The notes under the pieces were generated by a model. It had not been told where the DNA came from. It worked only from the letters and a program-made list of their open reading frames with translations, and ran no database searches. The translations under genes were made by a program, and so were the position numbers. A stretch of 64,000 nt of DNA from Actinobacillus indolicus (GTDB lineage: Bacteria; Pseudomonadota; Gammaproteobacteria; Enterobacterales; Pasteurellaceae), in the NCBI RefSeq assembly GCF_901764975.1, contig NZ_CABFKH010000004.1, positions 1 to 64,000 of the forward strand, in the 5' to 3' direction. Within the stretch, counting starts at the first letter, position 1; each line of letters starts with the position of its first letter. Shown one piece after another: positions 12,015 to 23,476 of the stretch.

Positions 12015-12506
12015 ATGATGTCATTTTATTTTGCGACCGAAGAAGAGATGTTAGATTTCGGTCATCGTTTTGCAATGGAATTAAAACAGAGTTTAGATGT
12101 CAATCAAAACGCTTCTTTTGTGATTTATCTAAACGGTGAACTCGGTGCAGGGAAAACGACGCTCACTCGGAGCATTGTTCGTACTTTTGGGCATACTGGC
12201 AATGTAAAAAGTCCGACTTATACCTTAGTGGAAGAGTATCATTTGGCTCCTTATGCCTTATATCATTTCGATCTCTATCGTTTAAGTGATCCTGAAGAAT
12301 TAGAATTTATGGGAATACGTGATTATTTCCGCCCGCAGACTGTTTGCCTATTAGAATGGGCAATCCGTGGGGAAGGCATGATTCCCGATGCTGATTTTAT
12401 TATTCAAATTGAGTATGCGGATATAGGTAGAACGATTCAACTGATACCGCAAAATCAACAAGCAAACCAAATTTTAGTAAATTTAACCCAAAATCATACC
12501 GCTTAG
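12015..12506 (+). CDS. tsaE: tRNA threonylcarbamoyladenosine biosynthesis ATPase TsaE
   Basis: The 163-residue P-loop protein has Walker A at [12 protein letters not shown] and the YHFDLYRL segment typical of TsaE. With TsaB and TsaD it forms the complex that makes t6A37 in ANN-decoding tRNAs. Two adjacent ATGs (12015 and 12018) are possible starts. It sits between orn and the amidase gene, the usual tsaE-amiB pairing. Confidence 0.94.
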   Translation: MMSFYFATEEEMLDFGHRFAMELKQSLDVNQNASFVIYLNGELGAGKTTLTRSIVRTFGHTGNVKSPTYTLVEEYHLAPYALYHFDLYRLSDPEELEFMGIRDYFRPQTVCLLEWAIRGEGMIPDADFIIQIEYADIGRTIQLIPQNQQANQILVNLTQNHTA

Positions 12507-12514
12507 GACTCGTT

Positions 12515-13732
12515 ATGCAGAAGTTATTACATTATTTTTGTCTTGGCACAATGACGTTATTCATGAGCCTGTCTGTTCAGGCAAGACTTACTATTGCAAT
12601 TGATGCAGGCCATGGAGGTAAAGATCCCGGTGCGATTGGTAAAAATTTAGGGATAAAAGAGAAAGAAGTTACCCTTTCTATTGCTAGAGAACTCAAAGCA
12701 TTATTAGACGCCGATCCTAACTTTAAGGCGGTAATGACTCGTAATGGGGATTATTTTATTCAGCTCCCAGATCGTACTGAAATCGCCCGTAAAAATAGAG
12801 CGGATTATTTAGTCTCTATCCATGCAGATTCCTCACCAAGTTCAGATAATTTACGCGGTGCTTCTGTGTGGGTCTTATCAAATCGCCGTGCGAATGATGA
12901 GTTGGGAAAATGGTTAGAAGATCACGAAAAACAGTCTGAATTACTAGGGGGGGCTGGTTCTGTATTATCCAGTAATCAAGAACGCTATCTCAACCAAACC
13001 GTATTAGACTTACAGTTTTCTCATTCACAACGTTCGGGCTATGAATTAGGTAAAACGGTGTTAGGAAAGATGCGAAATATTACTCAGTTAGCTAAAAGTG
13101 CGCCACAACACGCAAGCTTAAGTGTCTTACGCTCTCCAGATATTCCGTCTATTTTAGTGGAAACGGGTTTTTTATCTAATGTGGTGGAAGAACAAAAACT
13201 GGCAACAAAAAATTATCGTCGCCAAGTTGCACAAGCAATTTACCAAGGACTTGTAGAATATCGCCGAAAATCACCAAGTCAAAGTAGTGGCGCTGTGTAT
13301 AAAGAAGTAAAAGCAGAGAAAAAAGCGGAAAATAAAGAAACTGAGACTAAATCAGTAAAATCCAATAATGCCTCTGAGAAAAAGACTAAACAAGAGAACA
13401 GTTCAACTACTAAAGAAAAACAAACAACCAAAGATAAATCAAAATCAGCGGGAGAAAAAAATAAAACAGACGTTGTAAATAAAAAAGAGAGTACATCTAA
13501 AGAAGCAAAAGAGAATAAAGAGACAAAATCAAGTAAAAACACAAAAGAAGAAAAATTAGATTCAAAACCTGAAAAGGTGGTAAACCCGAATGCTTCTTTC
13601 CATGTAGTGCAGCAAGATGAAACCCTTTATTCGATTGCGAGAATGTATAAAACAACGCCGGAAAAATTAAGTCAATTAAACAATATCAAAGAGAATAAAA
13701 TTGTGGTTGGCAAGAAGTTAAAATTGAAATAA
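12515..13732 (+). CDS. amiB: N-acetylmuramoyl-L-alanine amidase (AmiB type) with LysM domain
   Basis: The 405-residue periplasmic amidase splits daughter-cell peptidoglycan. A signal peptide ends near QA/R. The Amidase_3 domain (about residues 25-250) shows zinc ligands in [11 protein letters not shown], the glutamate in KEKEV and VSIHADS. The helix around [13 protein letters not shown] may be the autoinhibitory region released by EnvC. A linker of about 95 residues extremely rich in K, E, S, T and N leads to a C-terminal LysM domain ([16 protein letters not shown]). E. coli AmiB lacks the long charged linker; Pasteurellaceae forms often have one. Confidence 0.92.
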   Translation: MQKLLHYFCLGTMTLFMSLSVQARLTIAIDAGHGGKDPGAIGKNLGIKEKEVTLSIARELKALLDADPNFKAVMTRNGDYFIQLPDRTEIARKNRADYLVSIHADSSPSSDNLRGASVWVLSNRRANDELGKWLEDHEKQSELLGGAGSVLSSNQERYLNQTVLDLQFSHSQRSGYELGKTVLGKMRNITQLAKSAPQHASLSVLRSPDIPSILVETGFLSNVVEEQKLATKNYRRQVAQAIYQGLVEYRRKSPSQSSGAVYKEVKAEKKAENKETETKSVKSNNASEKKTKQENSSTTKEKQTTKDKSKSAGEKNKTDVVNKKESTSKEAKENKETKSSKNTKEEKLDSKPEKVVNPNASFHVVQQDETLYSIARMYKTTPEKLSQLNNIKENKIVVGKKLKLK

Positions 13733-13738
13733 ATCAAA

Positions 13739-13767
13739 ATAGCGACCAATAGGTCGCTATTTTTTTT
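13739..13767 (+). terminator. Terminator after amiB
   Basis: A 9-bp perfect stem (atagcgacc / ggtcgctat) with a 4-nt loop is followed by a run of T residues. Confidence 0.88.
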
Positions 13768-13770
13768 ACA

Positions 13771-13791
13771 ATTTGAATGTGATCACATTTT
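13771..13791 (+). promoter_or_regulatory. Candidate CRP site upstream of the dicarboxylate transporter gene
   Basis: TTTGA-N6-TCACA with A/T flanks matches the CRP consensus at nine of ten core bases, about 56 nt before the transporter ATG. An overlapping palindrome, AATGTGATCACATT, has the wrong half-site spacing for CRP. The assignment rests on motif shape and the carbon-source gene downstream. Confidence 0.4.
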
Positions 13792-13846
13792 CTACTCATC
13801 ACCTTTTGTAAAATGAAGCCATCTTAGTAATTTCTTGGAGACTAAC

Positions 13847-15280
13847 ATGGCTGATTCCCGTTATGCTTCATTGAAGAAGCTTACTCAATATCCTCTTGCT
13901 CTTGCTAGAAAGCGTAAAGTACTGTTTTTCATTTTTTCGATCATCTTTGCTTTTGCTATATCAAATATACTTTCAGATGAGACCTTTACCCAAACACAAA
14001 ATCAAGTCCTCTTTTTACTCTTTTTAGCCATTTTTCTATGGGTAACAGAGGCAATACCGCCTTTTTCTGTTAGCATTCTCATCATCGGTTTTTTAGTGCT
14101 TATTATGGGGCGAGAAGATGCACAAAACGCGATGAAATATCTTCAAACTTGGTCTGATAGTGTAATTTGGCTTTTCCTCGGTGGTTTCTTTTTAGCTGAG
14201 GCAATGAAAAAAACTGAATTAGATACCCTTTTACTTAAATATTTATTACCAAAATTTGGACAAGATCCCAAAAATGTCTTATGGGGATTAATGTTTATTA
14301 CTGCTCTCATGTCTATGTTTATGAGCAATACTGCAACAACCGCTATGATGATCGCGACTATTAGCCCAATTTTTGTTAATTTAGATAAAAAAGCGAATCT
14401 ATCACGCGCACTACTTTTAGGTATCCCCGCTGCAGCATCTATTGGCGGTATGGGAACGATCATTGGTTCTCCGCCTAATGCGATTGCCGTTGGTGCTTTA
14501 GAAAATGCAGGATATTCTGTCAGCTTTTTAGAATGGATATTACTTGGTACTCCTATTGCCTTTTTACTTCTCTATATTTTTTGGCGAGTGCTGATAGTCC
14601 GTTATCGAATTAAAGAACAAACAGAGCTTAAATTAGATTTTATTACCCATATTCCTGAAAACGCTTCAGAAGAAGAAAACACACAAAAATGGATTGTAGT
14701 AACGATTTTAAGTGTTACCTTATTCTGCTGGCTGACATCAAAATGGATTGGTATGCCTGTAGCTGCCGCAGCTGGTATTCCGATTGTTGGCTTAACCATG
14801 CTTGGTGTATTAGACGGCGATGACATTCGTAAATTACCTTGGGATACACTTATGTTGGTTGCAGGCGGTCTTGCACTCGGACTTGCGATTGAAGAGCAAA
14901 ATATTGCCTCCCATTTCGTTGAAAAAATTAGTCATCTTAATGTGGGATTTGTCTCTTTAATGATTCTTTTTGGTTTCATTACCGTGCTTCTTTCTAACTT
15001 TATGAGTAACACCGCTGCAACAACGATACTGATCCCTGTCGCCTTGTCCTTACTCAGTGCATTTGGTAGTGATGCCAACCCTATCATCTTGCCTCTAGTC
15101 ATCGGTTTAAGTGCATCCTGTGCTTTATTTTTACCTGTATCAACCCCGCCAAATGCTATCGCATTTAGTACAGGATTGATTCAACAATCGGAGTTCCGCT
15201 TAGGTGGTACAGTCGTTGGATTGCTAGGACCCGCCTTAAGTATTATTTGGGTTTGGTTCATTATTGGTGTGCTTTATTAA
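13847..15280 (+). CDS. DASS (SLC13) family sodium/dicarboxylate transporter
   Basis: This 477-residue polytopic protein belongs to the divalent anion:Na+ symporter family. Both inverted repeats carry the SNT signature (MSNTATTAMM and FMSNTAATTIL), each followed by a proline-rich element (IIGSPPNAIA and STPPNAIAF) that shapes the substrate and sodium sites. Substrates in this family include succinate, malate, fumarate, citrate and, rarely, sulfate; this one is most like bacterial C4-dicarboxylate carriers. The ATG at 13847 is chosen because ttggag lies 6 nt upstream; an in-frame TTG at 13835 overlaps that site. Confidence 0.88.
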   Translation: MADSRYASLKKLTQYPLALARKRKVLFFIFSIIFAFAISNILSDETFTQTQNQVLFLLFLAIFLWVTEAIPPFSVSILIIGFLVLIMGREDAQNAMKYLQTWSDSVIWLFLGGFFLAEAMKKTELDTLLLKYLLPKFGQDPKNVLWGLMFITALMSMFMSNTATTAMMIATISPIFVNLDKKANLSRALLLGIPAAASIGGMGTIIGSPPNAIAVGALENAGYSVSFLEWILLGTPIAFLLLYIFWRVLIVRYRIKEQTELKLDFITHIPENASEEENTQKWIVVTILSVTLFCWLTSKWIGMPVAAAAGIPIVGLTMLGVLDGDDIRKLPWDTLMLVAGGLALGLAIEEQNIASHFVEKISHLNVGFVSLMILFGFITVLLSNFMSNTAATTILIPVALSLLSAFGSDANPIILPLVIGLSASCALFLPVSTPPNAIAFSTGLIQQSEFRLGGTVVGLLGPALSIIWVWFIIGVLY

Positions 15281-15288
15281 GCCATTAG

Positions 15289-15322
15289 AATCAGGTGGAT
15301 TTTATCATCCACCTGATTTATT
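15289..15322 (+). terminator. Terminator after the DASS transporter gene
   Basis: A perfect 12-bp stem (aatcaggtggat / atccacctgatt) with a 6-nt loop is followed by a T-rich tail. Confidence 0.8.
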
Positions 15323-15414
15323 TCCATTTTCACTTATATTTTCCCCTAAGAAAGATGACAAATATGCTATTGCGTAATACCATATGGCAACTTTATTTGT
15401 TATAAATAACTTAT

Positions 15415-16296
15415 ATGATTCAACGAAAATTTCAAACCATTGCGATTGTCGGAAAACCGCGCCATGATATCGCGCTCGAAACCCATTTAGCGGTTTATAA
15501 CTGGCTAAAAGATAGACAATATAATGTGCTAGTAGAAACCAATATTGCGAAACAGCTCAATCTGCCAAATGCTGCGACTATTGCTGAGATTGGAGAATGG
15601 GCAGACTTAGTGATTGTCATTGGCGGAGACGGTAATATGTTAGGCATGGCTCGTCAACTAGCAAAATACCACGTTCCACTTATTGGCATTAACCGCGGAA
15701 ATCTTGGCTTTTTAACTGATATAGCGCCACAAACAGCCTTTGAACAGCTCCATAGTTGTTTAGAACGTGGTGAGTTTTTTATTGAAGATCGCTTCTTATT
15801 AGATGTTACGATTGAGCAAAATGGTAAAGTGATCGAAGCAAACAATGCTCTTAATGAAGTCGTGGTACATTCTAGCCAAATTGCTCGAACCATTGATTTT
15901 GAAGTGAGTATTGATGGTAAATTTGCTTTTTCGCAACGCTCTGACGGATTAATTATCTCAACACCGACGGGCTCAACAGCTTATTCACTCTCAGCAGGTG
16001 GTCCTATCCTTACCCCAAATCTCAATGCGATTGCCTTAGTGCCAATGAATCCACATAGTCTTTCATCTCGTCCACTTGTTGTCGATGGAGATAGCCATAT
16101 TTCTATGCGATTTGCACAATATAATCAGCCAAATTTAGTGGTCAGTTGCGACAGCCAACGTTTACTGCCTTTCAGTGCGGAAGAACGTATTATTGTGCAG
16201 AAAAGCCCTGACAGTCTAAAACTCTTACATCTTAAAGATTATAATTACTTCAATGTGTTAGGCTCTAAATTAGGTTGGTTGAGTAAACTCTTTTAA
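15415..16296 (+). CDS. nadK: NAD kinase
   Basis: The 293-residue enzyme phosphorylates NAD to NADP. It has the [11 protein letters not shown] motif and [10 protein letters not shown], plus the conserved [17 protein letters not shown] segment of the C-terminal domain. Length equals E. coli NadK (292). It converges with trxA across a shared terminator. Confidence 0.96.
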   Translation: MIQRKFQTIAIVGKPRHDIALETHLAVYNWLKDRQYNVLVETNIAKQLNLPNAATIAEIGEWADLVIVIGGDGNMLGMARQLAKYHVPLIGINRGNLGFLTDIAPQTAFEQLHSCLERGEFFIEDRFLLDVTIEQNGKVIEANNALNEVVVHSSQIARTIDFEVSIDGKFAFSQRSDGLIISTPTGSTAYSLSAGGPILTPNLNAIALVPMNPHSLSSRPLVVDGDSHISMRFAQYNQPNLVVSCDSQRLLPFSAEERIIVQKSPDSLKLLHLKDYNYFNVLGSKLGWLSKLF

Positions 16297-16342
16297 GGTA
16301 GATTTGCAAAATTTTGCAAAAATCCGACCGCTTGTATCAAAC

Positions 16343-16380
16343 AAAAAAGCGAATTGACATCTCTGTACAATTCGCTTTTT
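16343..16380. terminator. Bidirectional terminator between nadK and trxA
   Basis: A 13-bp stem (aaaaagcgaattg / caattcgcttttt) has an A-run on one side and a T-run on the other, so it can end both convergent genes. A USS core (ccgcttgt) lies just before it. Confidence 0.85.
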
Positions 16381-16395
16381 CACTTTATTAGCCGA

Positions 16396-16710
16396 TTACG
16401 CTAATTTTTCTAAAAACGCAGGTAAGTTTTGTGCACCAACTTGTTGAGCAACCACTTCACCATTTTTGAAAATAAGTAAGTATGGAATGCTACGCACGCC
16501 AAATTCTGCTGGGATTTGTTGGTTTTCATCAACGTTCATTTTAACGATACGCGCTTTATCACTAAGTTGTGCCGCTAAATCATCTAAAACTGGACCGATT
16601 GCACGGCAAGGACCACACCATGGCGCCCAGAAATCTAATAATACAGGCACGTCAGATTTTAATACGTCTTGTTCAAAAGTTGCATCTGTTGTATGAATTA
16701 CAGTAGTCAT
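16396..16710 (-). CDS. trxA: Thioredoxin
   Basis: This 104-residue thioredoxin has the active site [10 protein letters not shown] and the cis-proline segment SIPYLLIF. It is a cytoplasmic dithiol reductant. Its length is typical (E. coli TrxA 109). Confidence 0.95.
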   Translation of the reverse strand: MTTVIHTTDATFEQDVLKSDVPVLLDFWAPWCGPCRAIGPVLDDLAAQLSDKARIVKMNVDENQQIPAEFGVRSIPYLLIFKNGEVVAQQVGAQNLPAFLEKLA

Positions 16711-16825
16711 AATTGTTCCTTATTTAATGAATGAGAAACGTCTCAGATTTCCCGAGACGTTAAGATGTGCACAAGATAGGGATAAATCAACAAAATTTCA
16801 AGTAAGATTTTACCAATTACACCAA

Positions 16826-18133
16826 TTAATGTTCTACTTTCGTTTCTTCTTTGTCATTTGGAAGTACCAAATTCAAAATTAACGCAAGTAATGATCCAAC
16901 CGTAATACCTGAGCCAAAAATCTCTTTGACAAAGCTTGGTAATTTATCAAGTAACTCTGGACGAGTTGTTACCGCTAAACCACAACCGATAGAGATGGCA
17001 ATAATTAAGCCGTTACGTTTGCTACGTTCTACTTTATCAAGCATTTGAATACCCGCTGCGATAATCATGGCAAACATCATTAAGCCTGCACCACCTAATA
17101 CTGGCATTGGAATAGACACAATTAATGCTCCAAAAACAGGGAAGATACCCGCAAGCACTAATAATACCCCCATGACGGTTACAACATAGCGACTTGCAAC
17201 GCCTGTCAGTGAAATCACGCCGATATTTTGTGAGAAAGAAGAGAATGGCGTGGTAGACATAATCGCCGCTAATGCTGAGCCTAAGCCGTCACATAATACG
17301 CCACCACGTAAATGTTTTCCTGTAATTTCTGTTTGAGTTGCGTTACCTAAGGCAAGGAAGTTACCGCTTGATTCAACAATCGTCACTAAATAAGCAATAC
17401 TCATTCCGATAATCCCTGCGATTGGAAAAGATAAACCGAAATGAAGCGGTTGTGGAACGGCAACGATATCTGCATTTTTTACGCTGTCAAAGTTAATCCA
17501 GCCTAATGCTAATGCCACTACATAGCCGACCATAATGCCAATCACAATCGCGGCAGCAGAGAAAATACCTTTGCCCCATTGTACTAAGCCGACAACTACG
17601 ATTAATACAAAGGTTGCCATTGCAAGATTTGCTGGATCGGCATAGTGAGCATCGCCACGCTGACCACCTGCGAACCAGTCCACCGCAACAGGCACAAGGC
17701 TTAAACCGATCATCATCACCACAACACCCGTTACAATCGGTGGGAATAATTTACGCACATAAGGCATAAAGAAGCTGCCGATAATCATCACAAGCGATCC
17801 GACTAAAGATGAACCTAAAATGCCTGCCACACCATGTTCAAAACCGATAGCAATAGCAGCTGCAACGAAGGTAAAACTGGTTCCCATCACGCTTGGTAAA
17901 CGCAAGCCGATAGGTCCAACGCCTTGACATTGGATAATGGTCACCACACCTGAAATTAATAAGGCAGCATTGACTAAAACAATAGTATCTTCCGTTGGTA
18001 ACTTAAGTACTGCCCCTAAAACTAAAGGAACGGCAATAATGCCACCAAGTGCTGCTAACAAGTGTTGAGCAGCTAATAATAACGTTAATCCAAAGGGAGG
18101 TTTTGAATCTACAGGATAAAGAATGTTTTGCAT
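16826..18133 (-). CDS. NCS2 family nucleobase permease, xanthine/urate type
   Basis: The 435-residue carrier has the NCS2 QH motif in helix 1 (LLAAQHLLA). The NAT signature reads QNIGVISLTG. A glutamine at its start, as in XanQ/UacT, rather than the glutamate of UraA, points to purines (xanthine or urate) more than uracil. The helix 8 glutamate (IVESSGNFLALG) and helix 9 aspartate (GGVLCDGLGS) that are key in XanQ are present. A PurR-like operator over the promoter agrees with a purine substrate. Annotation pipelines may call it uraA because of the shared COG. Confidence 0.85.
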   Translation of the reverse strand: MQNILYPVDSKPPFGLTLLLAAQHLLAALGGIIAVPLVLGAVLKLPTEDTIVLVNAALLISGVVTIIQCQGVGPIGLRLPSVMGTSFTFVAAAIAIGFEHGVAGILGSSLVGSLVMIIGSFFMPYVRKLFPPIVTGVVVMMIGLSLVPVAVDWFAGGQRGDAHYADPANLAMATFVLIVVVGLVQWGKGIFSAAAIVIGIMVGYVVALALGWINFDSVKNADIVAVPQPLHFGLSFPIAGIIGMSIAYLVTIVESSGNFLALGNATQTEITGKHLRGGVLCDGLGSALAAIMSTTPFSSFSQNIGVISLTGVASRYVVTVMGVLLVLAGIFPVFGALIVSIPMPVLGGAGLMMFAMIIAAGIQMLDKVERSKRNGLIIAISIGCGLAVTTRPELLDKLPSFVKEIFGSGITVGSLLALILNLVLPNDKEETKVEH

Positions 18134-18183
18134 ATAAAAATAAGTTAAGTGAGTGAATAGAAAGGGGGGAAAAATTGGCGTGC

Positions 18184-18219
18184 ATTATACGGATTTTCAC
18201 CCTTAAGGCAAACGTTTGC
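18184..18219 (-). promoter_or_regulatory. PurR-like operator over the promoter of the NCS2 permease gene
   Basis: On the minus strand, -35 TTGCCT (18206-18211) and -10 TATAAT (18184-18189) are 16 bp apart. The perfect palindrome GCAAACGTTTGC (18208-18219) matches the core of the enterobacterial PurR box and overlaps the -35 element, as expected for repression when purines are plentiful. The remainder of 18134-18470 holds a USS core near 18226 and the region before hflK, where I see no other clear site. Confidence 0.7.
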
Positions 18220-18470
18220 GCAATACAAGCGGTAAGATTTTTGTAAAATTTTGCAAGTTTATTATCCATCCCTTGAAATAAAAGTATTTGCATCTCACAT
18301 TGTTGTTTCTTATTCGTGCTGGCATGAGTGCAATAGGAAAATGAAAACAAAAAAGAAAGATGTAAAATAATTTACATATTCAACCTAGCCAAAAGTTTTG
18401 TAAATAGGTACAATCAAACGCTTGCATTTTATTAACATTTGCGAAGAAAAATTTAACTTTGGAGAACCTT

Positions 18471-19688
18471 ATGTCGTGGAACGAATCAGGCAATCAGCAA
18501 GATCCTTGGGGTAAACCGGGGCAAAAGAAGCCTGAACAAGAACAACCTTCGGGTCAAGAAAAAGAGCCGAATAAGCAATCAAATGAACAGCAACCACCTG
18601 ATTTAGAAGAAGTTTTTAATAGTTTATTGAAAAAAATGGGTGGTGGTAAAGGCAATGGCTCAAACCAAAATAACCGTCCTTCTGTTTCTGCAGGGAAATT
18701 CTTACCTGTATTACTGGGCTTAGGCTTAGTGGTATGGGGTGCTTCAGGTTTCTATACAGTTCAAGAGGCAGAACGTGGTGTCGTGACCCGTTTTGGTAAA
18801 TTGCACGAAATCGTTATGCCAGGTTTAAACTGGAAACCAACCTTTATTGATGATGTTACCCCTGTCAATATTGAACGTGTGTTAGAACTGAGAACGAATG
18901 GTTCTATGCTGACCCAAGATGAAAATATGGTGTTGGTAGAAATGACCGTTCAATACCGTATTGAAGATCCGGCGAAATATCTCTTTAGCGTGACTAAACC
19001 TGATGATAGCTTAAAACAAGCAACAGATAGTGCATTGCGTTATGTGATTGGTCACATGACAATGGACGATATTTTAACCACAGGTCGTGCGATTGTGCGT
19101 GAAAGAACGTGGAATGCACTACGTGACATCATTAAAAACTATGATATGGGGTTATATATCACCGATGTGAACTTCCAATACGCTCGCCCACCAGAAGAAG
19201 TGAAAGCAGCATTTGATGATGCAATCAAAGCACAAGAAGATGAACAGCGTTTAATTCGTGAAGCAGAAGCCTATGCAAGAGGACAAGAGCCTATTGCACG
19301 TGGTCAAGCACAGCGTATTTTAGAACAAGCGAATGCTTATAAAGAACAAATTGTGTTGAGCGCACAGGGGGAAGTAGAACGTTTTTCAAAATTATTGCCT
19401 GAATATAAAGCTGCTCCTGAGGTAACTCGTGACCGCTTATATATTCAAACTATGGAAAAAGTGATGAAGAATACACCTAAGCTGATGATGGATAGCTCAA
19501 ATGGCAATAATTTAGCAGTTTTACCTATTGATAAATTAATGGGACAACCTGCAACTAATGCACCAGTTAAAGCACAACCAGCACAGCCGGTTATTCAACA
19601 ACAGCCACAGCCTGTTCAACCTACGACACCAACACAACCTGTTGTAGAACAAGAACAAGGCGAAACAATACGTAAAGGGAGATTTTAA
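18471..19688 (+). CDS. hflK: FtsH protease modulator HflK
   Basis: This SPFH/band-7 protein has 405 residues. A Gln/Gly/Pro-rich cytoplasmic N-terminus is followed by one membrane segment (about residues 75-95) and the SPFH domain facing the periplasm, then a long helical region. With HflC it forms the large cage around FtsH that restrains membrane-protein proteolysis. The ATG at 18471 is preceded by GGAG. The tail is rich in Gln and Pro. hflC starts 2 nt after the stop. Confidence 0.94.
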   Translation: MSWNESGNQQDPWGKPGQKKPEQEQPSGQEKEPNKQSNEQQPPDLEEVFNSLLKKMGGGKGNGSNQNNRPSVSAGKFLPVLLGLGLVVWGASGFYTVQEAERGVVTRFGKLHEIVMPGLNWKPTFIDDVTPVNIERVLELRTNGSMLTQDENMVLVEMTVQYRIEDPAKYLFSVTKPDDSLKQATDSALRYVIGHMTMDDILTTGRAIVRERTWNALRDIIKNYDMGLYITDVNFQYARPPEEVKAAFDDAIKAQEDEQRLIREAEAYARGQEPIARGQAQRILEQANAYKEQIVLSAQGEVERFSKLLPEYKAAPEVTRDRLYIQTMEKVMKNTPKLMMDSSNGNNLAVLPIDKLMGQPATNAPVKAQPAQPVIQQQPQPVQPTTPTQPVVEQEQGETIRKGRF

Positions 19689-19690
19689 GA

Positions 19691-20578
19691 ATGCGTAAAT
19701 TACTTTTACCTGTTTTAGCCGTTGTGGCATTTATCCTTTTCCAATCTGTCATCGTAGTACAAGAAGGTCAGCGTGGCATTATGCTTCGTTTTAATAAAGT
19801 ACATCGTGATGCGGATAACAAAGTCGTGGTCTATGAGCCTGGTTTACACTTTAAAGTGCCTTTTATTGATCAACTTAAAACCTTAGATGCTCGTATTCAA
19901 ACCCTTGATGGACAAGAAGACCGCTTTGTGACTGTCGAGAAAAAAGACTTACTCGTAGATTCCTATGTGAAATGGAAAATCAGCGATTTTGGTCAATTCT
20001 ATACGTCAACCGGTGGCGATACACAAAAAGCGGCGACCTTACTACAACGTAAAGTCAATGACCGTTTACGTTCAGAAATCGGTTCTCGTACCATTAAAGA
20101 CATCGTATCAGGTTCTCGTGGCGAACTGATGGCTGGCGCACAAAAAGCCCTGAATGACGGCGAAGATGGTGCAGAACGTTTAGGGATTGAAGTGGTTGAT
20201 GTGCGTGTAAAACAGATCAATTTACCGAATGAAGTCTCTGCATCTATCTATCAACGTATGCAAGCTGAACGTGCTGCTGTTGCTCGTGAACACCGTTCGC
20301 AAGGTGAAGAAAAAGCAGAATTTATTCGTGCGGATGTGGATAAAAAAGTGGTGCTGATTTTAGCCAATGCGAATAAAACCGCCGAAGAGCTGAAAGGTCA
20401 AGGTGATGCAGAAGCGGCTAAAATCTATGCTGAAGCATTTAAACAAGAACCTGAGTTTTACAGTTTTGTGCGTAGCCTAAAAGCTTATGAAGAAAGTTTT
20501 GCCGCAGGCTCAAACAATATGATGTTGCTTAAACCAGACAGCGAATTTTTCCGCTTTATGAAAGCACCTACAAAATAG
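19691..20578 (+). CDS. hflC: FtsH protease modulator HflC
   Basis: The 295-residue SPFH protein has a single N-terminal membrane anchor and the family segments EGQRGIMLRF and YEPGLHFKVPF. It partners HflK in the FtsH-HflKC complex. It is in an operon with hflK, ended by a terminator before purA. Confidence 0.95.
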   Translation: MRKLLLPVLAVVAFILFQSVIVVQEGQRGIMLRFNKVHRDADNKVVVYEPGLHFKVPFIDQLKTLDARIQTLDGQEDRFVTVEKKDLLVDSYVKWKISDFGQFYTSTGGDTQKAATLLQRKVNDRLRSEIGSRTIKDIVSGSRGELMAGAQKALNDGEDGAERLGIEVVDVRVKQINLPNEVSASIYQRMQAERAAVAREHRSQGEEKAEFIRADVDKKVVLILANANKTAEELKGQGDAEAAKIYAEAFKQEPEFYSFVRSLKAYEESFAAGSNNMMLLKPDSEFFRFMKAPTK

Positions 20579-20586
20579 TTATATCC

Positions 20587-20613
20587 AAAGACCCGATAAA
20601 TCGGGTCTTTTTA
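20587..20613 (+). terminator. Terminator after hflC
   Basis: A perfect 11-bp stem (aaagacccgat / atcgggtcttt) with a 2-nt loop is followed by T residues. Confidence 0.88.
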
Positions 20614-20705
20614 TCTTTAAATATATAGGAAGCTACAACAAATTTGCAAAATTTCTGCAAAATCTAACCGCTTGTATGCTTTTGACATTCACTAAACCTA
20701 ACTAA

Positions 20706-22019
<1,314 letters not shown>

Positions 22020-22037
22020 TTAGACATTGGCGATAAC

Positions 22038-22071
22038 AATCCCCTAGTTTGTAGAAATTAGGGGATTTTTT
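22038..22071 (+). terminator. Terminator after purA
   Basis: A 9-bp stem (aatccccta / taggggatt) is followed by a T-run. Confidence 0.85.
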
Positions 22072-22182
22072 GTATAAAACAGCTCGGATCTGACCGCTCG
22101 TTTACATTTATGTTGCGAACTTAGTGGCAAAGTAGTGTAAAATAGCCAAGTTTTCGTGATTTATATTCATAGAGGAAAAAGA

Positions 22183-23400
22183 ATGAAAAGAGTCGTCATC
22201 ACAGGTATCGGCATTATTTCAAGTATCGGTAATAACAAAGAAGAAGTGTTAGCTTCATTAAAAGAAGGAAAATCAGGGATTGAGTTTGTGCCTGAATTTG
22301 CTGAAGTGGGTATGCGTAGCCAAGTTGCAGGGACAATTAAATTAAATCCAGCGGAATTAATTGATCGTAAAGTATACCGTTTTATGGGCGATGCTGCAGC
22401 TTATGCTTACCTTTCAATGAAAGAAGCGATCGAAGACTCAGGTTTAACCGAAGAACAGGTGTCTAACGACCGCACAGGTTTAGTTATCGGTGCAGGTACA
22501 GGTTCTGCACATAGCCAATTAGTGGCTTGTGATGCAGTGCGTAGCCCGCGCGGTGTAAAAGCAGTTGGTCCTTATGCTGTGACTAAAACAATGGCTTCAA
22601 GTGTATCTGCTTGCTTGGCAACCCCTTATAAAATTCGTGGCGTGAACTACTCTATCAGCTCTGCTTGTGCAACCTCTGCACACTGTATCGGTCACGCAAT
22701 GGAGTTAATTCAATTAGGCAAACAAGATGTGGTTTTTGCGGGTGGTGCAGAAGAGTTATCTTGGGAATGTGCAACCGAATTTGATGCAATGGGTGCGGTT
22801 TCAACGAAATACAACGAAACTCCAACTAAAGCTTCTCGTGCTTACGATGCAAACCGTGACGGTTTCGTCATCGCAGGTGGTGGTGCAGTTGTTGTGGTTG
22901 AAGAACTTGAACACGCTCTTGCTCGTGGTGCGAAAATTTATGCGGAAATCGTAGGCTATGGTGCAACATCAGACGGTTACGATATGGTTGCTCCAAGCGG
23001 TGAAGGTGCTGAACGTTGTATGAAACAAGCGATGGCAACGGTTAAAGGTGAAATCGAATACATCAATGTACACGGTACTTCAACACCAGTGGGCGATGTG
23101 AAAGAATTAGGTGCAATCAAAAATGTATTCGGTGAAAACACACCAGCGATTTCATCAACAAAATCAATGACTGGTCACTCACTCGGTGCAGCAGGTGCTC
23201 ACGAAGCGATCTACTCATTATTAATGTTAGATAACGATTTCATTGCACCAAGTATCAACATTGAAGAACTTGATGAACAAGCACAAGGTGTCAATATCGT
23301 AACAGAACGCCAAGACAAAGCATTAACAACGGTAATGTCTAACAGCTTCGGTTTCGGCGGTACAAACGCTTGCTTAGTCTTCCAAAAATATAAAGGCTAA
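22183..23400 (+). CDS. fabB: 3-oxoacyl-ACP synthase I
   Basis: This 405-residue condensing enzyme elongates unsaturated fatty acids. The catalytic Cys is in [10 protein letters not shown] (about residue 163), and the two histidines are in [11 protein letters not shown] and [13 protein letters not shown]. The ATG at 22183 matches the family N-terminus ([10 protein letters not shown]) and follows AGAGGA; the frame extends 27 nt upstream without support. Strong codon bias suggests high expression. Confidence 0.95.
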   Translation: MKRVVITGIGIISSIGNNKEEVLASLKEGKSGIEFVPEFAEVGMRSQVAGTIKLNPAELIDRKVYRFMGDAAAYAYLSMKEAIEDSGLTEEQVSNDRTGLVIGAGTGSAHSQLVACDAVRSPRGVKAVGPYAVTKTMASSVSACLATPYKIRGVNYSISSACATSAHCIGHAMELIQLGKQDVVFAGGAEELSWECATEFDAMGAVSTKYNETPTKASRAYDANRDGFVIAGGGAVVVVEELEHALARGAKIYAEIVGYGATSDGYDMVAPSGEGAERCMKQAMATVKGEIEYINVHGTSTPVGDVKELGAIKNVFGENTPAISSTKSMTGHSLGAAGAHEAIYSLLMLDNDFIAPSINIEELDEQAQGVNIVTERQDKALTTVMSNSFGFGGTNACLVFQKYKG

Positions 23401-23430
23401 TCTTGCTTAATTTTTGAAATCTGATATAAG

Positions 23431-23459
23431 GGCGTGGGAATTTTCCCACGTCTTTTTTA
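23431..23459 (+). terminator. Terminator after fabB
   Basis: An 8-bp stem (cgtgggaa / ttcccacg) with a 2-nt loop is followed by a T-run. Confidence 0.87.
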
Positions 23460-23476
23460 TTTATTTGGAGTGAACA

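Noticed and set aside
13776-13789. AATGTGATCACATT as a CRP palindrome
   Set aside because: The half-sites have no 6-nt spacer. Only the overlapping TTTGA-N6-TCACA reading fits CRP, and that is listed with low confidence.
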